Shown: in pieces, positions 50,641 to 62,050 of the stretch
How the letters are laid out: each line of letters opens with the position of its first letter
How positions within the stretch are numbered: the first letter of the stretch is position 1
Assembly (NCBI RefSeq): GCF_964019385.1
Contig: NC_088647.1
Coordinates: 5,785,075-5,849,074, forward strand
Reading direction: 5' to 3'
Length of the DNA: 64,000 nt
From: Sycon ciliatum
Taxonomy: Eukaryota > Porifera > Calcarea > Leucosolenida > Sycettidae
Translations under genes and position numbers: made by a program
Notes under the pieces: generated by a model
Database searches by the model: none
Told to the model about the DNA's origin: nothing
The model's input: only the letters and a program-made list of their open reading frames with translations

Positions 50641-51057
50641 TTAGTTCCTAGGTCGGGCGGAAATCACTGATACACTCCACCCTGCACTGAAGTGCGAGAC
50701 CACATAGACACATAGACACATAGAGACATAGAGACAATCGGCGTGCACAAGAGAAGCAAGGAAATACAGTACAAAGAACTTGTGTGTGTGTGTGGGGGGG
50801 GGGGGGGGGGGGAGAGGGGCAGCCTTGTAGCCTAGGCCGTTCTTTTTTTATGTACAGGTGGAATCCTGATAATTCGAATATGGCTTAATTCGAACATACC
50901 GCTTAATTAGAAGTTTTTTCCAGGACCGATTTCTATCAATACGATTCCCACATAAAGGTTTCTGATAATTCGAACCTAAAACTGGACATGTCCGGTTAAT
51001 TAGAAGTCCCACGGATTCCACTTACTAGTACATAGAAAATGTGTGGGATTTGTGCTA

Positions 51058-51807
51058 CCGTACTTCCGCACATATAAGCGCATGACATTGTGCTTATGTC
51101 CGGACATAAGCGCACCCCCCCTCCCCGCCACCCCCCAATTATAAGCACATTGTGAAGACTATTGGTGAAACACCCGGGAGCTGAATATACTGCCAAGCAC
51201 TGTGATACAAGGCCGTCACAGCCCACTTTTTCGGCCGTTTTTTTTTGTTTTTGTTTTTTTGGAGCACATTGCAGCTAAGCGCGAAGATCGCAGCTCAGCC
51301 CAAAGATGGGAAATAATGAAGAATCCTTGTCCCCGATCGTGGTTTATTGCAGAATCAAAAAAGTCTTTCATTGCACTAGTTACACTGACATGGCACCAAA
51401 TGCCTGAAAATGCTTGCAATTGCCTTCAGTTTTTGAAAAAAATTCCCGGGGGAGGATAATGAAGAATTCTTGTCCCCGATCGTAGCGTCTTCTTGGCGTG
51501 TTGCAGAATCAAAAAGTCTTTCATTGTAGCTACACTGAAATGGCACCAAATGCCCGGAAATGCTTGCAATTGGCTTCAATTTTTGAAATTTTTCCCGGGG
51601 AGGGCCCCCGGACCCCCTTCCATGGCCGCCCCACCTCCAAAGTCAGTGCGACGGGCCTGTGATAAAACCGTTGTTTAGGACACAGACATACCTTTGTTGC
51701 ACATATAAGCGCATGGGCTTCTACCTGAACATGTTCACACTGCAAAATATCTTTTTGTAGCAAATGTTCACTTATAAGCCCATGCGCTTATATGTGGGGA
51801 AGTACGG
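51058..51807. mobile_element. nested TIR element with CCGTACTTCC ends
   Basis: The ends CCGTACTTCCGCACATATAA and (reverse complement) CCGTACTTCCCCACATATAA are inverted with TA on both sides. The element was inserted into the older one at 50855-52052. It includes a roughly 145-bp internal direct duplication. Confidence 0.9.
51315..51603. repeat. internal direct duplication of about 145 bp
   Basis: AATGAAGAATYCTTGTCCCC through TTTTTGAAA-x-TTCCCGGG occurs twice, with several differences, inside the nested element. Confidence 0.88.
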
Positions 51808-52055
51808 TAATAATTCGAAGTTAGCAAAGTGTAATTCGAAGTTCACTGTACACTGTACTGGTCAGTTCAGTTTGTATGAGCAGGCTGTGCCGGTCAGTTC
51901 AGTGTCTGTTGAATCTGTGTCTTAGGTCAATAGCCCAACTCTGCGTGACCATGAGAGCATTTTGACATACATATTGTGTTGTGGGTTCATGTTTGGATAA
52001 TAAGAAGTTTTTTCCTGGCATTTTAAGGTTCGAATTATCAGGATTCCACCTGTAC

Positions 52056-52750
52056 TACAGTTTATGTACAGTTGAGTCACCGTGTCACTGTGTATATGGG
52101 TACGCTGTGCTTGGTGAAATCCTGGCCCGTTCCTTTTTCAGCGACCGACAGTACTGAATGTCCATATGAAAATGAGCAGAGTGGCATACCGTCGGCTCAA
52201 ATACATGTACACTGGGCGCCACCCAGTGAGATTTGTACAGAAAAAATGGTCCCGGTGTGCCAGGGCTGGGTGCTCTGTTCATATTGCATAGAACCTGTGT
52301 GTACACACCAGCGAGGTATTTGACGACTCCCTGATACACACTGCCCTGGAGTTGTCATCAAAATGGCACCTTGCTGGCAGGGAAATACACGCTCAAAAGG
52401 TGGGTTTCACTCGGCGCAGACCAAGATCTTTCCTCCTTCTTTTTTTTAAATAAATGTTGTCTCAGAGCGATGCTGGCCATCGATGACCGTACTGTAACAT
52501 CTCCCGCCTAGTGTAGCAGGACGTACACGGTTGACTCTCGCACGTGTAGATCAGAGCCAGAGTGTTCTCGCGTCAAATTTCACGTACTATCAGAGCACAA
52601 GCTCATCAGGACTTTCCTGGTGGTGTGAGGGCTTCTTCCATTCCGCCCAAGCCGACACAGCTCCCTTGGTGTTACCATGCCTTTGTGTTATAATTCCTGT
52701 CCACGTTCATCTTTGAGAGGAGGGAGACGCCAGGTAAACCAACCAGTAGA
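52056..52750. other. non-coding DNA, nothing recognised
   Basis: Short frames only. It lies inside the long PhoD intron. Confidence 0.55.
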
Positions 52751-52751
52751 T

Positions 52752-53250
52752 ACCGTATTTCTCCGGTTATAAGTCGACCATTTATGCTCTAAGACCATGA
52801 TTGAGAAACAGAGGGTACCAGGTTCAAGTCCTGCTGGGAAGCGGAAGGATTTTTATTTTTTTAATCATTTTTTTCAGCTATGCTGCAACCCACAGTTAAT
52901 TAGGAACTTGTGGCCTGGCACGAGGGAAACATAGATGCAGTGAATGGGATTTTCGGTCTTTGCCCACTTTGCTGGTGGGCTGATCTACTCATCTCCCACC
53001 GCTTTAGGAGCTGCATCTGTGCCTTAGATCTTTGCAGGGCAGTGGTGTTCCTACGGATGCTGAAAACTCAGTCTGACTGAGTCTCAAGCAAACCGTGACA
53101 TTTTTTTAAACCCGAATTAAATAAGGGGTAGTCGATTTAGAAACGGGGTTCAACCACTATTGATCGTATCCATATTGAAGGGGCAAATCGAGGCCCCAAG
53201 CACCGCACTGGGGGTCGACTTGTAACCGGTAAAACTATGGTGATAGGGGA
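52752..53250. mobile_element. TACCGTATTTCTCC-type TIR element split by a SINE
   Basis: The left end TACCGTATTTCTCCGG and TTATAAGTCGACC face a more worn right end containing GGTCGACTTGTAACCGG (53213-53230). The symmetrical GTCGAC segments and spacing fit a MITE whose middle was invaded by the SINE at 52778-53107. Confidence 0.6.
52778..53107 (+). mobile_element. tRNA-derived SINE (sense copy)
   Basis: A Pol III B box (GGTTCAAGTCC near 52829) is followed by a 270-base body (AACCCACAGTTAATTAGGAA, GGAGCTGCATCTGTGCC, GGATGCTGAAAACTCAGTC), a terminal hairpin (ACTCAGTCTGACTGAGT) and a T-rich tail. The body matches the minus-strand copy at 55142-55431. The 5' head with the A box is shortened. Confidence 0.8.
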
Positions 53251-53465
53251 TTCACACTCACGGGGAAACCTGAGGTCACGGGACAAGGTAAAAGTTCAGA
53301 CGTTCGGTCAACCGAGCTCACACCCGCGGTCAGTTTTCCTTTGGCCGCATGTTTGGCCATGAATTTGTGGAGGGGGAATTAAAAAAATAATCTGTATTGC
53401 ATTTTTGTAGTACATTCTGTCCTATGTTTTGCATTCGCCATGCAACATTTTCCGATGGGTACGAG

Positions 53466-53815
53466 CAAGAGTCCATGAACAAGAGTATGCAACTGTGATC
53501 TCTTTTCTATGGGCCAGGTGTGCGGCGTGCTGCCTTCATTACATCATTCAGCTGCAGTCCGCGCACTGCGGAAAATCAAACACCGCACTTTTCCTCTGGT
53601 TTGAAATGAACTTTCGTACGGAAGTGGAGTTCACGCGCCAGAATTTAGAGATTGCGTAGGTACTGGAACGAATCGAGCAAAAACAGATGGGCTCGTACGA
53701 GAAATTGAGTTTGAATGCATGCTTCCAGAGCGTGGTGAAGGCAAGTTACGTAATGAAGGCAGCGCGCCGCGCACTGGCCCATAACCACAGTTGCACTCTT
53801 GTTTATGCACTCTTG
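53466..53815. mobile_element. CAAGAGT-family TIR element, copy C
   Basis: The left end CAAGAGTCCATGAACAAGAG and right end (reverse complement CAAGAGTGCATAAACAAGAG) continue as inverted repeats for about 80 bases (CAACTGTG, TATGGGCCAG, GCTGCCTTCATTAC). It is flanked by an exact 7-bp direct repeat GTACGAG (53459-53465 and 53816-53822). Non-coding. Confidence 0.88.
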
Positions 53816-53822
53816 GTACGAG

Positions 53823-55141
53823 GTGATTTGGCTTTCTTAAAGTTTTTTTAACATGGTTGTAAAATGACGTTTTTTCAGCCACTTCTAGGCAAGCTACATC
53901 CAAATGAATTATTGCAAGTGGAAGTGCTATCCTTCATGCATATTGTCTCAAAAATGGGAATGATCCCACTTTGGAAAGTGTCTTGAATCATGTCCTACTT
54001 TCATAGTATTCTCAAGATTCAAAAAATGGCATCACAAACTGGGATATTCGGTCATCAATGTTCTGAAGTTGATAGATATCACTTCAAGGATTGCTAGTGG
54101 ATGAAAATTAATCTGTCAACTGCATTGTATGCTGCGAAAGCCGTGTTTTTGTATTTGTAACTAGTGGCTGTGTCATACGGTAGAATTGGATAGGTAGCAT
54201 AGCATCGCAGCCATGTTTTCGTTCTCACAGAGTGTATTCCGTGACCTACTGTTCTTCATTATTGTCTTTAGTGATGGCAAGACGGCCTGACGTCGTCCAA
54301 AGGCCCTGCGGAAGCAATTCACCGTCCTCCTCATCCATTCAGGGGCTTATTTGACACATTTCACACAAAATGGCAAAGCACCCACCACTAGGTATACCGA
54401 CGTGGCAGAGAGAATTAAATTATATGCACCAAATTTTCTGGTCTATGTTGATCTACGATAAACTGGCTCTCATTTGTCACCACCCATGTTTCGATACAGC
54501 CATCCGGAGCAGAGAAACAGCCAGAAGAAAAGCAAATTATACACATTTTGTTAAAAAATGCCAAATGTTAAAAAAGCCAAATCACCTCGTACTGTCTGAA
54601 AATACAGGCTGTGATACACTTGTAGTAGGGTTCGGAGTTCTTGCCAAAGACAAGATTTAAGTGCGCCGTATAGCCATGGGATTTCCCCCCTGAGGCCCAC
54701 GGCAACGGCTTTGCCAATTTTTCCCCGAGAGGTTCTTCCTTTCCCCTAGTGCCATGGTTTTCATAACAACTTTCCCAAAACCGTGGTCTTACCCGTGTGT
54801 GTGAATTAGGCCTTGACGGACAATGCCGGCAGAAAAATTGGCAGAATTCGGTACTTTTCTGGTGAGTTTCATGCGTGTTTGGTATGTGGATAAAGAAATG
54901 GAGCAGAATTCGAGGAATTGCGCGATACGGTTTGTATGGTTCTGCCAATTTCACTGCTTTTCGAGCAGAATCTGCCACCTTTTCGAGCATTATCCGCCAG
55001 GGCCTAGTGTGAATCCCCTATAAAATGGAGTTTTTTTGGGAAAAATGGGACCTATAAAACTGAAAATGGGACCTATAAAACTGAAAATGGGACCTATAAA
55101 ACTGCCCCTTGTACATGGAGATGGTTCCCAAAACCAGTTTA
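53823..55141. other. non-coding intron DNA
   Basis: A roughly 20-base phrase (gggacctataaaactgaaaa) is repeated three times at 55048-55105. No gene or element ends recognised. Confidence 0.55.
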
Positions 55142-55431
55142 ATAAAAAAAATAAAAAAAATTTCATGGTTCGCGTGAGACTCGGCTGAAAGCCGAGTTTT
55201 CCGCATCCGCCGTGGGAACGCCACCACCCTCTAGGATCAAAGGCGCAGATGCAGCGCCTAAACGGTGGGAGGTGAGTAGATCAGACCCACCACCAAGTGG
55301 TCAAAGACCGAAATCCCATTAGCTGCATCCATGTTACCCTCGTGCCAGGCCACGAGTTCCCAATTAACTGTGGGTCGCAGCACGGCTGGAAAAATTCCTT
55401 CCGCTTCCAAGCAGGACTTGAACCGATTGCT
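55142..55431 (-). mobile_element. tRNA-derived SINE abutting tRNA-Val
   Basis: On the minus strand it begins right after the tRNA with AAGCAATCGGTTCAAGTCCT (B box), then GCAGCCGTGCTGCGACCCAC-like body, CGGATGCGGAAAACTCGG, the hairpin ACTCGGCTTTCAGCCGAGT and the tail GAAATTTTTTTTATTTTTTT. It is the same family as 52778-53107 and 16537-16626. The oligo-T tail supplies the first Pol III terminator after the tRNA. Confidence 0.85.
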
Positions 55432-55504
55432 TGTTTCCACCCGGGATCGAACCGGGGACCTTTCGCGTGTTAGGCGAACGTGATAACCGCTACACTATGG
55501 AAAC
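55432..55504 (-). tRNA. tRNA-Val (AAC)
   Basis: A full cloverleaf on the minus strand: acceptor GTTTCCA/TGGAAAC with discriminator A, D arm GTGT...TCAC, anticodon stem TTCGC/GCGAA with loop CTAACAC (anticodon AAC), and T arm CCCGG-TTCGATC-CCGGG. The internal A box (TAGTGTAGCGG) and B box (GGTTCGATCCC) are intact. It carries no intron. The 3' flank lacks a T run and passes straight into a SINE. Confidence 0.95.
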
Positions 55505-55696
55505 TCAGCTGTTGAACCCACCATCACAATATCACCTACTGTCTGCAGGAAGTCCCCAGGTCACGTCAGAGAATGCATGCCACTTTCTTCCACAGCCACA
55601 GCCACAAACACACACCACAGCAAGTCTGCATTGGCTGGACCCTGCCGTCAGTCAAATTGCAGCTCATCTATTTCTCCCTGCCCCAGTGATATTTGC

Positions 55697-56670
55697 AGGG
55701 GCGTATCCAGGGGTTCCGTGGAACCCCTAAATTCCGCAACTGTACCGGTACTAATGCCTAGAGTAATGGAAACATACTTCGAAGTATGCATGTACATGTA
55801 TCAGCTACTCCCTACCTACCATCAGATACTGAGGTTGAACGATCCACTGCAGCTGTACTTGTGTTGATGAATATGGCGGTAAATACACGCCTGCCCACGC
55901 ACGCTCTGTGTGGGCAGGCATGCATTTACTGCCATATTCATCTACAATCAGATACAATCAGATTATTATTGCGAGATTTGTCACCCTTTCGTTAACTCCC
56001 TCCACTTTTCTTTTTCCTCTGAAGCTATTTCACAGGCCACCAAATATGGACAGTAAAAGTACTGTGGTTGCACTGTGGTTGTACATCTTGTTGAAAGCTT
56101 CCAATTTTCACTACTAGAAGATCACATCGCTGCAGGTGCATACGTTTCACTGCCTCCACATGTGCAATCGACAACAGGACCGTTTACACTGGGAACAATG
56201 GACAGTCAAGCCACACAAGCTGCCATTCATGTACTTGTAGCATATGAGCAAGCAGTGCACTTCAGGCCTAACGCATTTGATGTGCCTCATGGAACTACAG
56301 GCAGAGCTTGTATCTCCACATTCAGCAGCTATCTGCAATGCTTTTGGAGATGCAGGTCCATATGAGTACAGGGTACATGGTACATGGGTACATAACGACA
56401 CGGCGAGATTTGAAGGTCGTATCTGGTGTACGCTTTGTCAGCTTTCACATTGCTAGGCAGGTATCCTGTATTCCGTCATACACCATGACAGCTGGTGGCC
56501 ACGTATTCTCTGTACGATATACTGGCCAGCCAAAGACATGCAGGCTAACAGGAACACTGCCCAAAGCGCACAGTACGGGACAACACAAAATCGTCGCTAA
56601 TTGTTTATCACAGCGACAATAATTTTCGGAGACCTCCTTGATTTAGGCTTCTGCCTTTGGTGAACCCCTC
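55697..56670. mobile_element. CAGGGGCGTA-type DNA transposon, right end missing
   Basis: The left terminus CAGGGGCGTATCCAGGGGTT followed by CCGTGGAACCCC resembles the ends of the insertion at 58371-59462. The far side ends in ...GGTGAACCCCTC without the expected TACGCCCCTG, so it is probably cut by the TIR at 56686. No transposase recognised in frames 56075-56365 or 56308-56622. Confidence 0.5.
55866..55942. repeat. 35-bp hairpin (GATGAATATGGC...)
   Basis: Arms 55866-55900 and 55908-55942 pair over 35 bases with about four mismatches, around a loop of 7-10 bases. The size is compatible with a small-RNA precursor or a tiny foldback element. Confidence 0.8.
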
Positions 56671-56795
56671 AAATAATAATACTAAGGCCACCTAGAATTA
56701 ATTCGTTGTTTCGGGTCACTTCACTCATCCGTACCAGGGTCGGTCCGTCGGGTTTATTTTTTATTTTATTTTATTTTTTATTTTGGTTTACGTCC

Positions 56796-59700
56796 ATGAA
56801 ACGACCACCCAGTGACTACCACTCCATATCCTATGCTGGTTCACACTCAAGGGGCCATCGCAACTACAGCGGCCAGACTTTGGCTGATTTCGCGTCCAGC
56901 AATTACCTATTTGCCTGTAACACGGCGTTTCAGCACCGTGCAGAACATATCACCACATGGACAGGCTGGCGCCACAACCCTAGTGGAGGTTCACCTTTAC
57001 CCATTTATAACCAAATAGATTATATCCTTTGCCGTCACAGTGAAAGGTTTGTGGTGACGGATGCCAGATCATACGCCGGGACAAGCTTAGAAAGCGATCA
57101 CCGTCTTGTGCTGGCAAACCTCAACCTGACAAAGTTGTACAAGAAGCTCAAGAGGCCCCCAGTAGCCATATCCAGCAACGCAAAATTCAATATATCGGAA
57201 TTTAGTGACCCGACCAAGAAAGCAAAGTACAGAGAGGCTATCAACGAACATCTACAGGACCTCGGCAGAGAGCAGGAAGGTGTCAGTGCGGAGCAACATC
57301 TGCAGTATATTGTGAACGCTATGAGTGAGGCAGCAAACACATCGGTGGGCCGCGTCCCTAAAACAAACAACACGCATAGAAATGGCTTCAGCGAAGAAAT
57401 TGAAAAGCTAGCAGCAGAGAAATACAAACTGCGTCTCGACATTACGGTGTGCAGAGATGGAACGAAGGTAAAAGAAATGAAAACACGACGCAACAGGCTG
57501 GCACACCAAATTCGCCGGGAATGCCTCAAGTTAGCATCGACTTGACTGGACGAACGTGTAGCTGAAATAGACCAAATGAAAGACGACGCGAAAATGTTCA
57601 AAGCAACACGACTACTGCGCCGACAGCAGCAGTCACCAGTTGTGGTTGAAGACTCTGATGGCAAACTCATTGCACAACCTAGTGAATCAGTCGAAGCATT
57701 AAGGCAACACTTCCGTGCTATATTCTGTGATCCTGCTCTGGAGTCATCTAGGCTCTTACGGACAGAGGAAGACCTTAAAAACCCTATAAAGCAGACAGAG
57801 GTACATGCCGCAGCTAAGCGCTTGAATAATGGCCGAGCTTTGGGACCAGATGGGATACCTGCTGAACTTATCAAATATGGAACACCAGCACTGTTCTCGA
57901 ACATTGCCACTACATTCAACAATTATGCCAAAGACAAATCACTCAAGCTAGGCAATGGGCTACTGATCCCGATACCAAAGCCGGGAAAGAAAAGAGGTCC
58001 TCCTGGAAATGTAAGGCCAGTTACCCTGTTGAACACCCTACGGAAACTTCTTTCATTGGTCATCCTGACGCGGATCAAGCCAGCTATCAACGAGTACTTG
58101 TCACTGAACCTGAGCGGGTTCCGGTCAGGAGAAGTACTGGAGACGTGGTATATAGCTATCGGTGGTTATCAGCAAGATGCCAACGGGTTGCGTCGGAGAT
58201 CTCAATCTTAGGCATTGATATGTCAAAGGCATTTGACACTATATCAAGGGTCAGGCTGATCGATATACTGTCATCAGTCATTGATCATGATGAGCTGCAC
58301 ATCATCCGGTGCCTTCTGACAGACACCACAATAAAAGTAAAGCTGAATAACATTCTCAGCCAACCATTAGCAGGGGCGTACGCCGCTCGCCTCCAGGAGT
58401 GGTTCCCATGCCAACTGATGAACCAACATTCCACACAATTGAAGTGCTGTTTTTCGTATCCTACGGAGTTTCTGCATATTCTCTTCAGACTGGGTGAAAT
58501 TAACATCCACAAGCTGCTGGACGATGTCATTGCTATGCATTTTTGATTTTTTTTAAACTGAACTTTCCCGGTTTTATGGATGTTTTGTTCAGCATGACGA
58601 TTGCATGCAGTCTTGAAAGCTGGCTTAGTTTCGAATCATCTGGAGCAAACATCACACAGGGCAAGCAGAAGCCACCATTGCACGCTGGTCAAAAGACTAC
58701 GCAGGGTAACTCCTCCAACAAGGATAGTTGAAAGCGGCGCTGTTTGCCATCCGTCTGGACATGCTCTGGGAATGAAATCCTTCGCCTTCGGTGGCGCACA
58801 ATGATTGTCGATGACGGAAATCTTTTCCGTGTCCGGCAAATTTCGGGGGACTGGATTCCACTGTGGACGTAGACTTTCAGATTATCCCTTCCAACACATA
58901 TCCCTTCCAACACGCTCCCATGTCACTGAAGTAAGTTTTGGATGATCCAGCAACTTCCGACAACGGTCACTCTACAGCTTCGCCGACGATTTCTTCCTCA
59001 GCGCTGCTCGTTGCATGCAGACTTCGCTTGCAAGTCAGGTGCGTCTGCATTCTCATCTATCGCTTGACCTGAATAGAGCGCTGGCCCTCTGGATGTTGAC
59101 ACTTCATTTTTCTTTTCCACAAAGCGAAAGCATCGTCGAAAACACGACCAACTTTGTCAAAACAAACTGCAAAGGAAAATTTGACTCGAAGATCGAGGAA
59201 TCCGGCAATGTAAAGTAGCGACTTTGTTGAACCCAGTTCAGTCAGAAGACTCATGGCCCAGTCTACGCTGTGTCCCAGTCCCAGCGCCACTGTTACACCT
59301 GGGCTAGTCACCGTCCTCGGACTGTCAGGCGGACTCCAGGCATGCACATGCATGCACTTGCACTGTGAGCGCTGGGCCTGGATCAAAAAATTCTCCGCAC
59401 CCATATCGAATTTTTTTCACTGGTTCCCGGGCATTCCGGGAACCGCCCTGTGTACGCCCCTGATTAGTCACACATAATGGAACCCCACAAGGTGATTCTC
59501 TATCGCCAGTCCTGTTTACTGTCTACCTCGAGGCTGCATTGAGGTTGATTCGAGAGCGACTCTCACCGTGACCAGCATTGGATATTCAGCTTCAATTGCC
59601 CAATGAAACAGCGTATGCGGATGACGTAGACTTCATTAGCACCAGCCTACAATATTTGCACGACAATCAACCCATACTATCATCCTCGTTAGCGGAATAC

Positions 59701-60384
59701 AATTTAAAAATAAATGAAGCCAAAACCGAATATACTACTTGTACAATTAAAAGAGAAAAGGACAGAGTAGACGAGCGATGGCGGAACACGGTCAAACTAG
59801 GATCGATGCTTGGAGTGGAGGAAGATATCAGTCGAAAACGTCTAGCAATATGTGCCTTACATCAGCTGTGGGTGATATGGCTAAGAGGTAACCATGCCCG
59901 TGAACCCCTTCGGATTAGGTTATACAGCAGCTTTATTCTCCCAATACTTCTTTATAACTGCGGAACATGGAGCCTGACAGAGACTCAAGAAAAGAAACTT
60001 GACTCATTCCACCGCCAGCAGTTACGAGCAGTCATAGGGGTCAAATATCCCCGTATAATACGCAATGAAGCACTGTACAAGCGCACTGGCTCCAAGCCAC
60101 TCAGCAGAATCATCCAGTCTGCTAGGTGGAGAATGCTTGGCCACATGCTTCGACTAGACACCTCATCCCCGGTCCAGCAGGCTATGTCAGCATACTTTCA
60201 ACCAGGAAGCTCAGGGTTCCGAGGCCGCCCGAGAACAACCCTCCCGCGATCTATCAACAACGACCTGACAAATTCCAGATCCACAAACTCCCTCACATCA
60301 CACGAGGATCTAGTTGCACTGAGGCAGCTCGCCCAGGATAGTCGAAAGTGGAAGGAACTAATGTGTGCTGTGTGTAGTGGCTAA
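56796..60384 (+). pseudogene. non-LTR retrotransposon ORF2 (endonuclease-RT), inactivated
   Basis: A 5'-truncated APE-type endonuclease (NQIDYIL at about 57010, SDHRLV at about 57095) is followed by a linker and reverse transcriptase: GPDGIPAELIKYG, LIPIPKPGKK, RPVTLLN, SGFRSG, GIDMSKAFDTIS (motif A), GTPQGDSLSPVLF (motif B, at about 59480), YADDVDF (catalytic, 59611) and a long C-terminal part (LPILLYNCGTWSLTETQEKK, RWRMLGHMLRLD). Lesions visible: TGA at 57543, a one-base loss near 58131, a DNA transposon at 58371-59462, and TGA at 59569. Otherwise the frame is well kept, so the copy is fairly young. The tail ends in TAGATACTC-type repeats. Clade not assigned. Confidence 0.9.
58371..59462. 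mobile_element. DNA transposon inserted in the LINE reverse transcriptase
   Basis: The ends CAGGGGCGTACG and CGTACACAGGG/TACGCCCCTG are inverted over 10-11 bases. It is flanked by an exact 5-bp direct repeat ATTAG (58366-58370 and 59463-59467), and the LINE frame continues in phase when one copy of ATTAG is removed. It is 1,092 bp with no recognisable transposase. The terminus is shared with 55697. Termini of this form suggest a hAT relative, but a 5-bp duplication is short for hAT. Confidence 0.9.
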
Positions 60385-60397
60385 AGTTATACAATTA

Positions 60398-60495
60398 CAT
60401 TAGATACTCATAACAATAATAACGGATACAATTACACTAGATACTCTAACACACTAGATACTCTAGATACTAGATACTCTAGATACTCTAACAAT
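60398..60495. repeat. (ACTAGATACTCT)n-type tail repeat
   Basis: Short irregular repeats of tagatactc lie 3' of the LINE stop codon, as expected for LINEs that end in simple repeats. Confidence 0.75.
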
Positions 60496-61289
60496 TTTAT
60501 CAACCATTATGATAATTACCACATCAAATGCTGCGGAGACCTATCCAGAATCGGCAATATGCTGGCCCTGGCCTGGAGATCTGCAACTACAATCAGCTTC
60601 TACTTTGCAACATTAACGGATTAGTCCCCTTTTGTCGATTGATGGATCAATCGGTAGATTCGGCTCCGTTTTTCTTTCCTTTCTTTCTTGTTTTGAATTG
60701 TATGTTTAACTCATTGGATTTCTTTGTATTCTCTATCTCGTTATCGTTATATTTTCCTCTAGCCCTCTCGCTTAGGATGAGCTTTCTTTTTTATGGCAGC
60801 TTAAGCGAAGGCTATATACCTGCTTTATGCAGGTTGATGCCAACGCGAACAAGCAAAATAATAATTACGTCCATGTGCATACATGTACATCGAATAGCTT
60901 TTGTCCATCTAGCCAGTCGATCAAATCTGACTGTAGTGTAGACAATCCAGCGCAGTCATTGTCCCATCAGATCCAGGTCCCCTCCAGGACCAGATCTTGG
61001 CCTCGCTGGCAAACGAGTCTGACGAGCAGCTCTCATCTTGAAAACTTCTGTAAATAGTGACAAGGTGGCGGAGCTGATCCTGTTTCAGGACCGATTGCGG
61101 ATCGGAGATAGAAGACAACGTCGTCACCAAGCGCTGCATCCTGTCATTTCGCTAGCCATGGCTGCTTCTGAGGTCGATATCTGGACTGCTATTATTAGGG
61201 TCGCGTGTGTACATAGTGTAGTCTGTACATTTGCATGCACTATAAAAAAAAAACATTTTGCGGTCGGGTGAAAAAAGACGGTCGGTCGG
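60496..61289. other. unassigned DNA between LINE tail and right TIR
   Basis: Frames at 60528-60941 and 61038-61271 have no domain I recognise. It could be part of the enclosing element. Confidence 0.45.
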
Positions 61290-61569
61290 GTGACCCGAAA
61301 CAACGAATAAATTCTGGATGGCCTAATAATAATATGCGTGGAGATCGAGTATTACTTGCTGCATTTATCGCAGTTAGAGCACCCTGACATTGATGATCAC
61401 AGTTAGAGCACCCTGACATTGATGGTTTGACCAGGTTTAAAACTGCTTTGCTGTTCATTAGACTTCATTGTGATCAGTTTGGACAGTAACTCTACATTAT
61501 AGAGCTCCGCTGACGAGATCCAACAGGATCAAGCCACCTAGCTGTCCGGAGATTGAGTAATACTACTAT

Positions 61570-61876
61570 TACCGTAAAGTACCGCCAGAGCGCCCCGTCT
61601 CGCGAGAGCGCCCCACCTTGATTTTACAGCCAGAGAAAGGAAAATCGTATGGCAGAGTGCAACGAAGTCTGTACGATGTGAGAATCTTAGTGTACTAAGG
61701 TCACACTTGGCAGGTTTTTGTGTGGAGCTTGTGTCCGCTGGAAGGTTCGAATTGACTGCAAAACGTGCAATATGTGTACAAGGTTCATGTCGTATGACCT
61801 ACAGACAGCAGACCACCTCCACAATACGACCACGAAAGGATGAGATGGTGGGGCGCTCTGGCGGTACTTTACGGTA
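61570..61876. mobile_element. MITE with TACCGTAAAGTACCGCCAGA ends
   Basis: The perfect inverted ends TACCGTAAAGTACCGCCAGA and GCGCCCC extend 27 bases, with TA at each edge. A lone related end lies at 10237. Non-coding, 307 bp. Confidence 0.93.
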
Positions 61877-62050
61877 ATACAGCCATGTAGGCACTGAATA
61901 TTAGTCGCCGTCAAAAAGGGGGACCTTGGGGTGCCGAAAGCATATGCCACAGAAAGGAGGAGGCTTTCAGTAGGAAGTCATATTGTACGACTCCCTGGTT
62001 TCCAGTAACTTTCTGGCGCATACATATAAAAAATTTAAAAAAAGAATGTA

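Larger units (their letters stand above)
50855..52052. mobile_element. Tc1/mariner-group (pogo/Tigger-like) element carrying a nested element
   Basis: The ends CAGGTGGAATCCTGATAATT and the reverse complement of 52029-52052 are perfect inverted repeats, with TA on both sides. Subterminal TAATTCGAA phrases recur, as in Tigger-type elements. The interior is interrupted by the element at 51058-51807. No transposase frame remains, so it is non-autonomous. Confidence 0.88.
56686..61323. mobile_element. 34-bp terminal inverted repeats enclosing a LINE
   Basis: GGCCACCTAGAATTAATTCG (56686) and the reverse complement of 61290-61323 match at 31 of 34 bases, continuing as TTGTTTCGGGTCAC. GGTCGG/GTCGGGT motifs lie just inside both ends, and AATAAT-rich sequence flanks both. 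The pair may be the ends of a 4.6-kb transposon that a LINE invaded, or two separate copies of one repeat. A relative is at 14931-14978. Confidence 0.5.
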
